A stretch of DNA of 16,947 nt from Elusimicrobiota bacterium (GCA_016206405.1 JACQRQ010000065.1:1-16947), one strand, 5' to 3'. Positions 6,211 to 14,800 are shown, counted from the stretch's first letter. Notes: generated by a model not told the origin, from the letters alone. Program-made: numbers and translations.

Positions 6211-6771
6211 ATGTATAATAGTGTTCCAATAGAAACAGTTTCACGTGAAACAATAGAGCCCTTGAGTCCGTGGTTTGTGACGGGTTTTTGCAATAGGGAT
6301 GTTGCCCTCACCTATAGCCGAAGCGGAAACAGCATTAATCTGTATTTCTCAATTAAATCGCCGGGCAGTGACCGCGAGATGCTGGATAGGATTATGAATT
6401 TCTTCGGGGTTGGGCAGATATATTCCATTCGAAAAGGTCCCCGTGGCGCAGATCCAGGCGCGGCGAAGCTTGCGGACGGGGTTCCAGCGAGCGCGTTGAA
6501 GCCCTTCGCCGAGGGCGCGCCTGTTTTACCGGCGTGGTACTATCGGGTATGCCGTGTCAAGGATTTGCGCGTCATCATTCAACATTTTGATCTCTTTCCT
6601 TTATATGGGCGGAAGATGAGAAACTACCAAATTTGGAAACAAATGGTTGTCCTTAAGGAAATTTCAAGACATGTGGATATGGTTAAAATGGATCAATTAG
6701 CAAAGCAGTTGTCCGCATTGACGCGCAGCGGCCGGCGTGCGCGTCTCGAAATTCCATCGGAAAATTCCTAA
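6211..6771 (+). CDS. LAGLIDADG-like protein with parS embedded in its 5' end
   Basis: This 186-residue protein has the layout of a single-motif LAGLIDADG homing endonuclease. PWFVTGFCNRDVALTYS (residues 20-36) occupies the LAGLIDADG helix, followed by INLYFSIKS, then FFGVGQIYSI (64-73), then YYRVCRVKDLRVIIQHFDLFPL with YGRKMRNYQIWKQMVVLKE (110-150). In the helix, D30 stands where the metal-binding acid is expected, but the preceding Asp is Asn and the final Gly is Val, so activity is uncertain. Residues about 76-108 are a GC-rich insertion, poor in predicted structure, relative to compact relatives. Codons 10-14 (VSRET) are the parS sequence. ATG 6211 is the first start after an in-frame stop at 6166. 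The stop TAA is one base before the parA ATG, so the genes are coupled. Nuclease, or a domesticated DNA-binding protein working with ParAB, are both possible. Confidence 0.7.
   Translation: MYNSVPIETVSRETIEPLSPWFVTGFCNRDVALTYSRSGNSINLYFSIKSPGSDREMLDRIMNFFGVGQIYSIRKGPRGADPGAAKLADGVPASALKPFAEGAPVLPAWYYRVCRVKDLRVIIQHFDLFPLYGRKMRNYQIWKQMVVLKEISRHVDMVKMDQLAKQLSALTRSGRRARLEIPSENS
6237..6252. promoter_or_regulatory. parS: parS centromere site
   Basis: AGTTTCACGTGAAACA matches the widely conserved chromosomal parS consensus TGTTTCACGTGAAACA at 15 of 16 bases; only the first base differs. The inner 14 bases (6238-6251) are a perfect palindrome. It is in register with codons 10-14 of the LAGLIDADG-like gene, 536 bp upstream of parA, and the ParB encoded in the same operon has a canonical parS-reading helix-turn-helix. 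In vivo it should act as the ParB-CTP clamp loading site for chromosome segregation. Confidence 0.9.
6439..6534 (+). repeat. GC-rich palindrome-bearing in-frame insertion
   Basis: This stretch inside the LAGLIDADG-like gene is about 70% GC by hand count, while the sequence on either side is clearly AT-richer. It contains an exact 8-bp inverted repeat, CGGCGAAG (6461-6468) and CTTCGCCG (6504-6511). It encodes an Ala/Gly/Pro-rich segment (GADPGAAKLADGVPASALKP) between core motifs that are normally close together. The boundaries are approximate. It looks like a small palindromic element inserted in frame, comparable in principle to the coding palindromic elements known from Rickettsia. Confidence 0.4.
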
Positions 6772-6772
6772 A

Positions 6773-7597
6773 ATGGAAATCATTGTAATCGCCAACCAAA
6801 AAGGGGGGGTAGGAAAAACAACTACCGCTATCAATTTGGCGGCCACTTTAGCCTACTTGTCCCAGGAGACCTTGCTTCTGGATATGGACCCGCAAGGCAA
6901 TGCCACCTCCGGCCTGGGTTTTGACAAAAACTCCGTCAGGGATACCATCTATCCCGTGCTTATTGGCGAAAAGGGGATAGAATCGGCCATCCGGCAATCC
7001 TCAATGCATTGGCTGGATATTATCTGCGCCAATCGTGATTTGACGGGCGCCGAGGTGGACCTTATATCCATCGAAGACAGGGAATTCGCTTTAAAGCGAT
7101 CTTTGGAGGGCCTGGACTCCATGTACAAGTATGTCATTGTGGATTGCCCGCCTTCATTGGGCTTGCTGACTTTGAACGGCTTGGCAGCCGCGCATAAAAT
7201 TTTGGTTCCCATGCAGTGCGAATATTACGCCCTGGAAGGCCTGTCGGATTTGTTCAACACGGTCCGCCGCGTTAAGGAGTCGCTGAATCCAAACCTGGAG
7301 GTGGATGGGGCGTTGATGACGATGTTCGATGGTAGAAACTCTTTGGCCAAGCAGGTGCGAGGCGAGCTCGAGAAATTTTTTGGCGAGAAGCTTTATCAAA
7401 CGGTAATTCCCCGCAGCGTCAGGCTTGCCGAAGCGCCGAGTTTCGGGAAACCGATACTGGTTTATGATCCGTCGTCCAAGGGGGGGAAGGGGTATTTGGC
7501 TTTGGGAATTGAATTTTTGAAGAGACGGCGTCCAGACTGGCAGGCTCCGGAGGCCTGGCAGCGATTGACTAAGGAAATGGCGTTTGATTTGTCATAG
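6773..7597 (+). CDS. parA: chromosome-partitioning ATPase ParA (Soj-like)
   Basis: This 274-residue deviant-Walker ATPase dimerises on ATP, binds DNA non-specifically and is stimulated by ParB to move origin regions apart. Visible are the deviant Walker A loop KGGVGKTT (residues 10-17) with signature lysine K10, the A' motif LLDMDPQGNATSGLG (D37, D39), and Walker B VIVDCPPS with D124. LVPMQCEYYALEGL and PRSVRLAEAPSFGKPI, typical of chromosomal Soj/ParA, follow. It has no N-terminal helix-turn-helix, as in type Ib and chromosomal ParA. ATG 6773 is chosen because the protein should start MEIIVIANQKGG; an in-frame upstream ATG at 6737 lies inside the previous gene. It begins one base after the LAGLIDADG-like stop, and its stop overlaps the parB ribosome site. 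The C-terminal tail after RRRPDW is somewhat longer than usual. Confidence 0.95.
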   Translation: MEIIVIANQKGGVGKTTTAINLAATLAYLSQETLLLDMDPQGNATSGLGFDKNSVRDTIYPVLIGEKGIESAIRQSSMHWLDIICANRDLTGAEVDLISIEDREFALKRSLEGLDSMYKYVIVDCPPSLGLLTLNGLAAAHKILVPMQCEYYALEGLSDLFNTVRRVKESLNPNLEVDGALMTMFDGRNSLAKQVRGELEKFFGEKLYQTVIPRSVRLAEAPSFGKPILVYDPSSKGGKGYLALGIEFLKRRRPDWQAPEAWQRLTKEMAFDLS

Positions 7598-7607
7598 GAG
7601 CGCAACG

Positions 7608-8504
7608 ATGAGAAAAGCATTAGGCCGTGGTTTGGACGCCTTGATTCCAAGCAAGAAAACGCAGGTTGAGAATACGAAGAGCGGCGGCGGGGTCCACTTG
7701 ATACCGCTCGCCAAGATTCGCCCCAACCGCCTGCAGCCGCGCAAAAAATTTCACCAGGAAGCTTTGCAGCAATTGGCTCAGTCCATGCAAACGAGCGGGT
7801 TGGCTCAGCCGATTGTGGTCACTTCAGACCAGGCGACGGGCGAGTTCGATCTCATTGCCGGGGAAAGAAGGCTCAGGGCCGCCAAGATGCTGGGTTGGAA
7901 GGAAATTGAGGCCCATGTCCGGGCGGAGGTGGCGGAAAACCAGAAATTGGAATTGGCCCTCATCGAAAACCTTCAGCGCGAGGATCTCAATCCTATCGAG
8001 CAGGCGCTTGGATTTCTGCGATTAATTAAAGAATTCCAGTTTACGCAAAACCAAATCGCGGATGTGGTCGGAAAATCAAGGCCGGCCGTCGCCAATATGA
8101 TGCGCTTGTTGGATCTCCCAGAGGAAATTCAAAATAGTGTTTCAGAAGGAACATTGTCTGAGGGCCATGCCAGAGCTCTTCTGGCGGTGGAGGATCCGCT
8201 CCAGAGGCGAAGACTTTGGGAAAAAACGATGCAGGCGCCTGTTTCCGTTCGCGAACTCGAAGAAATAGTCCGGCGCCTCAAAGATAAAAAGGTTCCCAAG
8301 GAACCTTTGGAGAAATCGCCGCGGCATCGAGAGCCGGTGGAACTACGGGAACTGGAGGCGGTGCTGCGTCAAAAGCTGGGGACCAAAGTTTTGTTGAAGC
8401 TGGCGGGAAAAAAGGGCCACGGATTTTTGCGCATACACTTTTTTTCCATGGACGATCTCGACAGGATCGTGAAGCTTTTGGTTCTTGACGGGAAAACCGA
8501 GTAG
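7608..8504 (+). CDS. parB: chromosome-partitioning protein ParB (Spo0J-like)
   Basis: This 298-residue CTP-dependent DNA clamp loads at parS and spreads along DNA. Visible are the ParA-activating N-terminal peptide MRKALGRGLDALIP, the CTP-binding box GERRLRAAK (residues 85-93), the ENLQREDLNPIEQA motif (121-134), a helix-turn-helix QNQIADVVGKSRPAVANMMR (147-166) followed by LLDLPEEIQ, and a C-terminal dimerisation region from about residue 240. The length is typical of chromosomal ParB. ATG 7608 has a GGAG ribosome site 7 bases upstream that overlaps the parA stop; an earlier in-frame ATG at 7584 lies within parA. The 3' end faces the TMTC-like gene 8 bases away, with no visible terminator between them. 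The intact CTP and helix-turn-helix motifs support functional use of the parS at 6237. Confidence 0.95.
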   Translation: MRKALGRGLDALIPSKKTQVENTKSGGGVHLIPLAKIRPNRLQPRKKFHQEALQQLAQSMQTSGLAQPIVVTSDQATGEFDLIAGERRLRAAKMLGWKEIEAHVRAEVAENQKLELALIENLQREDLNPIEQALGFLRLIKEFQFTQNQIADVVGKSRPAVANMMRLLDLPEEIQNSVSEGTLSEGHARALLAVEDPLQRRRLWEKTMQAPVSVRELEEIVRRLKDKKVPKEPLEKSPRHREPVELRELEAVLRQKLGTKVLLKLAGKKGHGFLRIHFFSMDDLDRIVKLLVLDGKTE

Positions 8505-8512
8505 CGTCCCTT

Positions 8513-10519
8513 TCATTTTGCCAGCATTTCCTTCAACGACCGGATTTTTTCCTTTTGCTCCGGCTCCTCGCTCAAATCCATAAGCTGGTCCAGTTCCCGC
8601 AGGGCATCCTCCCGGCGGCCCATTTTCCAATAGGTCATGGCCATGTTCCGGCGCGTCGGCCCGTAGGCGGGGTCGATTTTCATGGCTTTCTCAAACTCTC
8701 GCAGCGCGAGGTCAAATTGTCCCAGGTTGGCGTGAGCCGCGCCGAGGTCGTTTTTGATTTCCAAATTCAACGGATCCAATGCCAGCGCCTTCTTGAACTC
8801 CGCGATCGCCTCTACGCCGCGGTTTTGAGCGGCCAGAAGAATTCCGAGTTGATCATGAATTTCCGGGGAATAGATGCCCTTGGAGAAGGCCAACTCGGCC
8901 GTCGTTAGGGCCAGGTCTTGCTTTCCCATCACCCTGTAAAAATAAATGAGGTTGCCGTAGGGCTCCGCGGCCGAGGGGCTGCGCCGCATTTCCTGTTGGG
9001 CCGTTTCGAGCGCTTTCTCGACTTGGCCGTTTTGAAAATACGCCATGCACAAATTATTGATGACGGAGGGGTTATCGGATTTGGCGCGGAGAGCTTGCTC
9101 GTAATTTTCTATGGCCGCCGCGTAGCGGCCCTGCCGGTAGTAGGCGGTTCCAAGGGCGTTTAAGGCGCTGGGAAATCCCGGCGCCAAGCGCAGGCTCTTC
9201 TCAAATTGGGCGATGGCCGGCTCGAATTGTCCTCGCGAAAGATAGTCGCCTCCCAAAAAAACATGAATGCGATGGTTGTTGGGAAATATCCGCAGATTGT
9301 CTTTGTAAAGCGTTTCTCCGTCGCGCCACGCCCGGTTGCGCAGGAAAGTTCCGCCTGCGTAGGCGGGCAGCAGCGCCACGGCCAAGGCCAAGGCGGCCCT
9401 TTTGGGAATGGACTCGGCGGCGCGGGCGAGCAGCAGCGCCAATCCAACCGATGGAATATAGAGGTATCGCTCAAACATAAGCGAGGTGTGAAGAAACGGG
9501 ACGAAATTAAGAACGGGGGCCAGGCCGAGGATTATCCATGCGCTCCAAAAGGCGATTTGGCGGTCCGCGCGCCCGCGCCAAACGGCCCCCAAAATCGCCG
9601 CGCCCAGAAGGGCCGCCGCGCCGAGAAAAGCCGGCTCGGCCGCGGAGCGGAGCGCCGGCACGTCATAGCTCACCGCCAACCGGACCGGAATAAAAAGGAG
9701 GCGCGCATACTGGAGCAGGACCGGCGTCATGGTCAAAAAATTCGAGGTGAGGCTGCCTCCGGGATACGAGGCTTGATGCTCGACATTGGCCAGGACGGTG
9801 AATCGCAACGGAAGATAAACCGCCGTTATCAGCGCCGCGCCCATAAGAAAGGGGGAGGAGAGAATGGTCTTGGCCCTATCCATGAGTCGCGGCGGAGCCG
9901 CCGGCGGCCCGGCGGGAAAAAGAATTTCATGCGCCAGGAACAGCGCCGGAAGCGTGACGGCTGTTTCCTTCGCCGCCAGAGAAAGGCCGTAGGCCGCCAG
10001 AGCCCAGGCGGCGCGCCGGCGCAGAGCCAAGATGAAGGCTGCCAGGTAGAGCAGGCAGGCCCAAAGCTCATCGCGGTAGGCGACGCAATTGACGACCTCC
10101 GTATGAACGGGATGGACCGCGAAAATCAACGCCGCCAGCAGGGCGCCCGCCGCCGGCAAAAAAGAGAGGGCAAAAAAATAGACGAGGGCGGCGTTGAGCG
10201 CGTGCAGGCCGGCGTTCACGGCCCTTTGGGCGCCCGCCCGGGGGCCCAACACGCCTTGGGTGACGATCAGAGACAAGGAATCCACTGGGCGGTAAGACTC
10301 TTCCCTGGCGGCGTAATAGTAGCCGCGGGTCAGCAGCTTCGGAATATTGCGCCAATCGCGAAGGGCGGCGTTGTTTTGAATTTGCTCCACGTCGTCCCAA
10401 AGGTAAGGATTTTGCAGCGAGTTCGCGTAGACGGCGAAGGCGGCGGCCGCGGCCAGGGCGAGATGCAGGCCCGAGCGGCCGATCCGGTCTCGGAGTGTGA
10501 TGGGCGCGGGTTTTCGCAT
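8513..10519 (-). CDS. TMTC-like multi-pass membrane protein with TPR repeats
   Basis: This protein of about 668 residues has an N-terminal half of roughly ten hydrophobic segments in the style of GT-C / TMTC mannosyltransferases. The first membrane helix is followed by NPYLWDDVEQIQNN, the position of the acidic pair in GT-C enzymes. SYRPVDSLSL, VNAGLHALNA and AVHPVHTEVVNCVAYRDELW are close to conserved TMTC blocks. The C-terminal half (about residue 420 onward) has seven tandem TPRs, such as SALNALGTAYYRQGRYAAAI and KNDLGAAHANLGQFDLALRE. The family likely transfers sugar from a lipid carrier to exported proteins; activity here is inferred. ATG 10517-10519 is chosen as just before MRKPAPITLRDR and the first helix. 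A GTG at 10585 in the same frame is an alternative, and neither has a good ribosome site. It is transcribed divergently from the kinase gene and convergently with parB. Confidence 0.8.
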   Translation of the reverse strand: MRKPAPITLRDRIGRSGLHLALAAAAAFAVYANSLQNPYLWDDVEQIQNNAALRDWRNIPKLLTRGYYYAAREESYRPVDSLSLIVTQGVLGPRAGAQRAVNAGLHALNAALVYFFALSFLPAAGALLAALIFAVHPVHTEVVNCVAYRDELWACLLYLAAFILALRRRAAWALAAYGLSLAAKETAVTLPALFLAHEILFPAGPPAAPPRLMDRAKTILSSPFLMGAALITAVYLPLRFTVLANVEHQASYPGGSLTSNFLTMTPVLLQYARLLFIPVRLAVSYDVPALRSAAEPAFLGAAALLGAAILGAVWRGRADRQIAFWSAWIILGLAPVLNFVPFLHTSLMFERYLYIPSVGLALLLARAAESIPKRAALALAVALLPAYAGGTFLRNRAWRDGETLYKDNLRIFPNNHRIHVFLGGDYLSRGQFEPAIAQFEKSLRLAPGFPSALNALGTAYYRQGRYAAAIENYEQALRAKSDNPSVINNLCMAYFQNGQVEKALETAQQEMRRSPSAAEPYGNLIYFYRVMGKQDLALTTAELAFSKGIYSPEIHDQLGILLAAQNRGVEAIAEFKKALALDPLNLEIKNDLGAAHANLGQFDLALREFEKAMKIDPAYGPTRRNMAMTYWKMGRREDALRELDQLMDLSEEPEQKEKIRSLKEMLAK

Positions 10520-10594
10520 TTGGCTCAAGAAGTCTAGCAGGATTGCGCGAGACTGGCAAGAACCCGGACGCGGCCTGCGGGTCACGGCATAATT

Positions 10595-10603
10595 TGTTAT
10601 GAT
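10595..10603 (+). promoter_or_regulatory. possible extended -10 promoter of the kinase gene
   Basis: TGTTATGAT matches the extended -10 form TGnTATAAT with one mismatch in the hexamer. No -35 box is evident, as is usual for extended -10 promoters. It lies in the AT-rich part of the 131-bp divergent spacer and would give a leader of about 40 bases before GTG 10651. The call is tentative. Confidence 0.3.
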
Positions 10604-10650
10604 AATTTCATCCGCAGCAAAATTTGTGAGGGGATTTATCCGGAGAAATT

Positions 10651-11811
10651 GTGGCGCAGCGAATCCTGGTGGTTGACGACGACGAGCCCATCCGCGAGCT
10701 TTGCAAAAGGAGCTTGACCCGCCTTGGCTTCGACGTTGAAACGGCGCAGAGCGGCGACGACGCGGTCGCCCGCTTTGAATTCACGGATTTTGATTTTGTT
10801 TTGACCGACGTCATCATGCCCGGCAAGCTGGATGGGCTGGGCCTGGTGCAGGAGGTCAAGCGCCGCTCGCCGTCCACCGACGTCGTGGTGATGACCGCCT
10901 TTCCGGACCTGGAGACCGCGGTTTCGATACTCAAAAGCGGCGCCTATGATTACCTGATGAAGCCCTTCGACACCCACCTGCTCATTACCGTGGTACAGAG
11001 GTGTTTTGAAAAGCGGCGCTTGGACCGGGAGCTGGACCGGGAAAAAAGCCTGCGCCAGGAGCTGGAAGCGGCCTATTCGGAGCTGCAGAAAGTGGAGCGC
11101 GCCAAGGACGCCTTCCTGGCGCGCATCAACCACGAGCTCAAGACGCCGCTCACCGCGGCTCTATGGGCCCTGGAATGTATCGCGCCTAGAGAAGGCGACG
11201 ACGAGCAAAACCGGCTGCATGAGATGGCCCATATGCGGATAAAAAAAATGCAGCAAATGGTGGATAACTTGATTTTATTCTCCAAGACCTATGCCGCCGG
11301 CTTCAAATGCGCGCAATCGGAAACGGACCTCAAAGGCCTGCTGGAAAAAGTGGCTGAAAATTACCGCCCTCAGTTGGACGAGAAACAAATCGGCGTGGAG
11401 TGGAAATTAGATGAAAACGCCGGCACCCTCTGGGCGGATGACCGTCTCCTGGAGACCGCTTTTAAACATCTATTTTTAAACGCCGTGCAGTTCAACAAGC
11501 CCGGCGGCAAAATCCGGGTCGAGACGCGCCTTCTTGCGGAGGGCGAGGTCGAGATCTTGTTTTTTAACACCGGCATCCGCATCCCGCCGGAGCTGCAGTC
11601 GCACATTTTCGACAGCTTCTACCAAGCCGCCGAATACTTGACCCGCGAAGTGGGGGGGCTGGGCTTGGGGCTTGCCATCGTCCGCCGCATCATCGAGGCT
11701 CACGGCGGGCGCGTGGTCGCCGAAAGCGCTTCCGACGCGGGCAGCGAATTTAGAGTCTTTTTGCCCCACCGCCAGTCCCCGGTCCTAAGCCCCAACGAAG
11801 AATCGCGCTGA
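10651..11811 (+). CDS. receiver-histidine kinase fusion (REC-HisKA-HATPase) with altered G1 box
   Basis: This 386-residue soluble signalling protein has no membrane segment. The receiver domain (residues 1-120) has the acidic pair D10/D11, phospho-acceptor D53 in LTDVIMPG, T82 and K104 in LMKPFD. A coiled-coil linker (about 120-150) is rich in Glu, Arg and Lys. The HisKA domain has H161 in FLARINHELKTPL. The HATPase has an N-box around N277 (HLFLNAVQFNKPGG) and an intact G2 box GGLGLGLAIV. The G1 box, usually D-x-G-x-G, reads FFNTGIRIPPE: Asp is N306 and the second Gly is Arg. That Asp normally contacts the adenine, so autokinase activity may be weak or lost. The start is GTG 10651, with GGAG 5 bases upstream. 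No partner regulator is adjacent, and the output is unknown. It runs convergently into the macroglobulin gene, 22 bases apart. Confidence 0.88.
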   Translation: MAQRILVVDDDEPIRELCKRSLTRLGFDVETAQSGDDAVARFEFTDFDFVLTDVIMPGKLDGLGLVQEVKRRSPSTDVVVMTAFPDLETAVSILKSGAYDYLMKPFDTHLLITVVQRCFEKRRLDRELDREKSLRQELEAAYSELQKVERAKDAFLARINHELKTPLTAALWALECIAPREGDDEQNRLHEMAHMRIKKMQQMVDNLILFSKTYAAGFKCAQSETDLKGLLEKVAENYRPQLDEKQIGVEWKLDENAGTLWADDRLLETAFKHLFLNAVQFNKPGGKIRVETRLLAEGEVEILFFNTGIRIPPELQSHIFDSFYQAAEYLTREVGGLGLGLAIVRRIIEAHGGRVVAESASDAGSEFRVFLPHRQSPVLSPNEESR

Positions 11812-11833
11812 CGGGCTGCAGGTTCCCGCACCG

Positions 11834-14800
11834 TCACTCAATGACGTTAAGTTGGAAGCCGTTGGAATGGGCGGCCATCTCGGGCGCGTACATGGATTGG
11901 AGCACGGCCGCGCCCAGGCGGTATCTGCCCGCCGTCGTGGGCCTGACCCGGTAACGCAGGATGTGCTCGCCGTGCGGCAGCCAAGGGATGAAAAAGTTGG
12001 TCAAGGAATCGCGCGGCTCCTCGTAGCGGGAGAGTTGGTCCCACTTCCAGCCCGAGAGAAGCTCCTCCGCCTCAAACCCGGCGATCTTAGGGTCCTTCAA
12101 GTGCGCGTACTCGAACTGGCCGCGCGTGTTGAGCTTGAGTTGGATCTCGATCTGATCGCCCACATTCACCTCTTCTCCCGCTTTGAGCGGGGACAAGTGA
12201 TAACCATCCGCTTTCTTTGAGCGCAAGAAGAAGCGCCGCGAGAGTTCCATCATGCCCGGCCCGGAGGCCTTGGCGGTCTGGTCGGTGGTGTATATCCAGG
12301 TCAAAGACGCAAAAGCCAAACCCGGACCGTCCTTTTGAATAGCGGCCGCGCCTTGCTTGACTCCGATGTCCATGCCGCGCTTGGTCCAGCGCAAAGGCTT
12401 CTCGAGCCAATCGTAGGGCTCCACCCGCGCCGTTTCCACATCAGCGCCCCAGTTGACTTGAAAATTGTCGCCCGTATCCAGCGCCCCGCGAGAGCGCAGC
12501 ACGTCCAGCAAGGAGAATATCGCGGCGGCCGAAGCCTTGGTGGATTTCCACTCGTTGCCTTTGCGGTTGAAGAGGAGCCATTGGACCATGCCCGGGATGC
12601 GCCCATCCTTGGGCCGCAAAGTGAGCAAGGCGCGCAGAAGAAAGGCATGTTTCTCCACCGTGTCGTTGTACCAGAGCCAGGAGATTTTCTCCGGCGTCCA
12701 GTACACCCCCGCGATGGGGTCTTGGCGCGCGCCGTCCAGAGCGCGGTCGAGATAGAGATCGCCCTTGGCCTTCTCGCCCAAACGCCAATAGACGAAAGCC
12801 GCGTAGGCTTTACCCAGCGGGGTCATCGCCTCGGCATGCTTGTCCGCGGTGTCCGCCCAGATCTTCGCAAATTTCCATCCGGCCCCGGCGCCGGAGAAAT
12901 TCTTCGGATAAGAGGTCACGACATAGGCCGCGTAAAGGATGAGCGACACATCGCCTTCATCGGGTTTAAGATGCTTGGGCATCTCTTGATTGACGTAACC
13001 CAGGGCGCGGTTGACGATGTCCGCGGGGACCTCGACGCCATAGTTCTGAGCCTCGGCAAAACCGGAGAGAACGAGCAAGGTGATGTAGGGGTCCGAGCGG
13101 CCTCCCGGAAACCAGGGGAAGCCGCCGTCCGGGTTCTGGGCCGTCTTGAGCTTGCCGAGGGAATCTTCCAATTCGCGCTTGACGACGGCGTCATCGAGCA
13201 TATCGATGACGGGCCAATAGCTTTTGCGCCCCGCGCTTATCTCCTCCCAAGGCGTTTCCATGAGATGGATCATTCGCCGCGGATCGCCGCGGTCCCAGGC
13301 CGGGGTGATGCTGTCGCGCTTGGGAATCCTCTTTTCCGCTTTGGCCAGTTCAGGATTTTTTTTGTAAAAGGAATTGACAATGGCCAGGGGCACGGTGCGG
13401 TTCAATAATTGTTCGACGCATTCATGCGGATAATGCGCCAAGAACGGAAGGCTGTTGAGGATGGAAAGCGCCAATTGCGGGTCCACCTGCAAAGTCATGG
13501 ACTCGTTGACGCGCGTGGGATCGGCCTGGTAGAAGGCCGGCAGTCTGAGAGCTTTCTTGACGCTTCCGTCGAGTGTGACGATAACCGACTCCACAAGCCT
13601 CTCGCGCGAAGGCAGGATGGGGAGGTCCCTTTCCTCCGCGTCGGTCAGATTTCCCGATCGGGCGATGGCGCGCACTTTAAAGTCGGTCGAGCCGCGGGGC
13701 GCCTTGATTTTCCAGGACAATGGCGCTATGCCTCGGGGAGAGGAGGCAAAGTTCTGGGTCAAGCGGGAGAGGCCGAGTTTTTCCGCCGCGTTTTTACCGT
13801 CCTCTTCAATAGCGAGAGTCAGCTCTCCCGCTAAATTCTGATCCGTTTCGTTGTGCACGACCGTCTTGATGATTCCCTCGTCGCCTTCGCGGAAGAAGCG
13901 CGGCATCTCCACCTGCACCATCAAGTCCTTGCGCGTGAGGGCCTCGGCCGAAACTTCGCCGCGCTTGGCGTCTTTGGTGAGGGCATAAGCCTGGATTTTC
14001 CAGCTCGTCAGTTGCTCCGGCGCTTTAAAACTAAAAACCCCGCGCCCATCGGCGATATTCAATTGCGGCTCAAAAAAGGCAGTTTCAGAGAAATCCGAGC
14101 GGACATGAACAGGCGGCTGGCTTGGCGGCTCGGCTAAAATCTTGGTTTTGTATTCGCGCTCTTGAGCTTTCCGCGAAGCAATCCCTGGGCTCGGATGCGG
14201 CGTCCCCGCACGAACGGACTTGGGACTGGGACTGCCTGCCGCAGCCTCGAACGATTCTGACATTGGCGAGAAGTCGTAGACCCGGCTCTTGTTGAGACGG
14301 AGCATGGGGGGCTGAAGTTCAGCGATGGCTTCGTCATAACGCTCCAGCATTTTTTTGATCCAGCCTTCCTCGATTGGGATCTCGGAGGTCCAGGGCTCAT
14401 AGAGCGAACCTTGGGCGCTGCCCGCGCCCCGTCGCGGGGCAAAGAGCTGCGACACCCAGGGCGCCATGGCCTTCACATAGTACTCCAGAGATCGGTCAAA
14501 GACGCGCACCACGGCTTCTCCCTGGACGGGCTTTTTGTCGCGATCAACAACGGATAAGGACCACGTCACCTTCTCGCCGGGCTTCATCACGGGGGTGTGC
14601 TTAAGCTTCACGGAGAGCTCGCGGTCCTTCCAAGGCACGTCGATGTGGACCTGGCCGCTGCGGATATTGAAGTCGCGCGCTCCGAACCACCGCACGGTAA
14701 AGCCTCCCTTGTGGTCGTCGCCCACAGGCACGGAGAGCATGCGGATGCCTCCGCCGTTTAGGACGCGCCGCTCAAGAAGATGCTGGCCTCCCCAAATCTC

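Noticed and set aside
6214..6219. Perfect TATAAT inside the start of the LAGLIDADG-like gene
   Set aside because: No -35 hexamer at suitable spacing, and the TTGACG-17-TAGAAT promoter upstream fits better.
8505..8512. Bidirectional terminator between parB and the TMTC-like gene
   Set aside because: Only 8 bases separate the stop codons and no hairpin with a T-run spans them.
9206..10537. Long plus-strand open frame opposite the TMTC-like gene
   Set aside because: It is an Arg/Gly/Gln-rich antisense shadow with no domain, and the minus-strand frame has clear TPR and membrane motifs.
12335..13408. Long plus-strand open frame opposite the macroglobulin gene
   Set aside because: Antisense shadow of a GC-rich gene whose minus frame carries the thioester and MG motifs.
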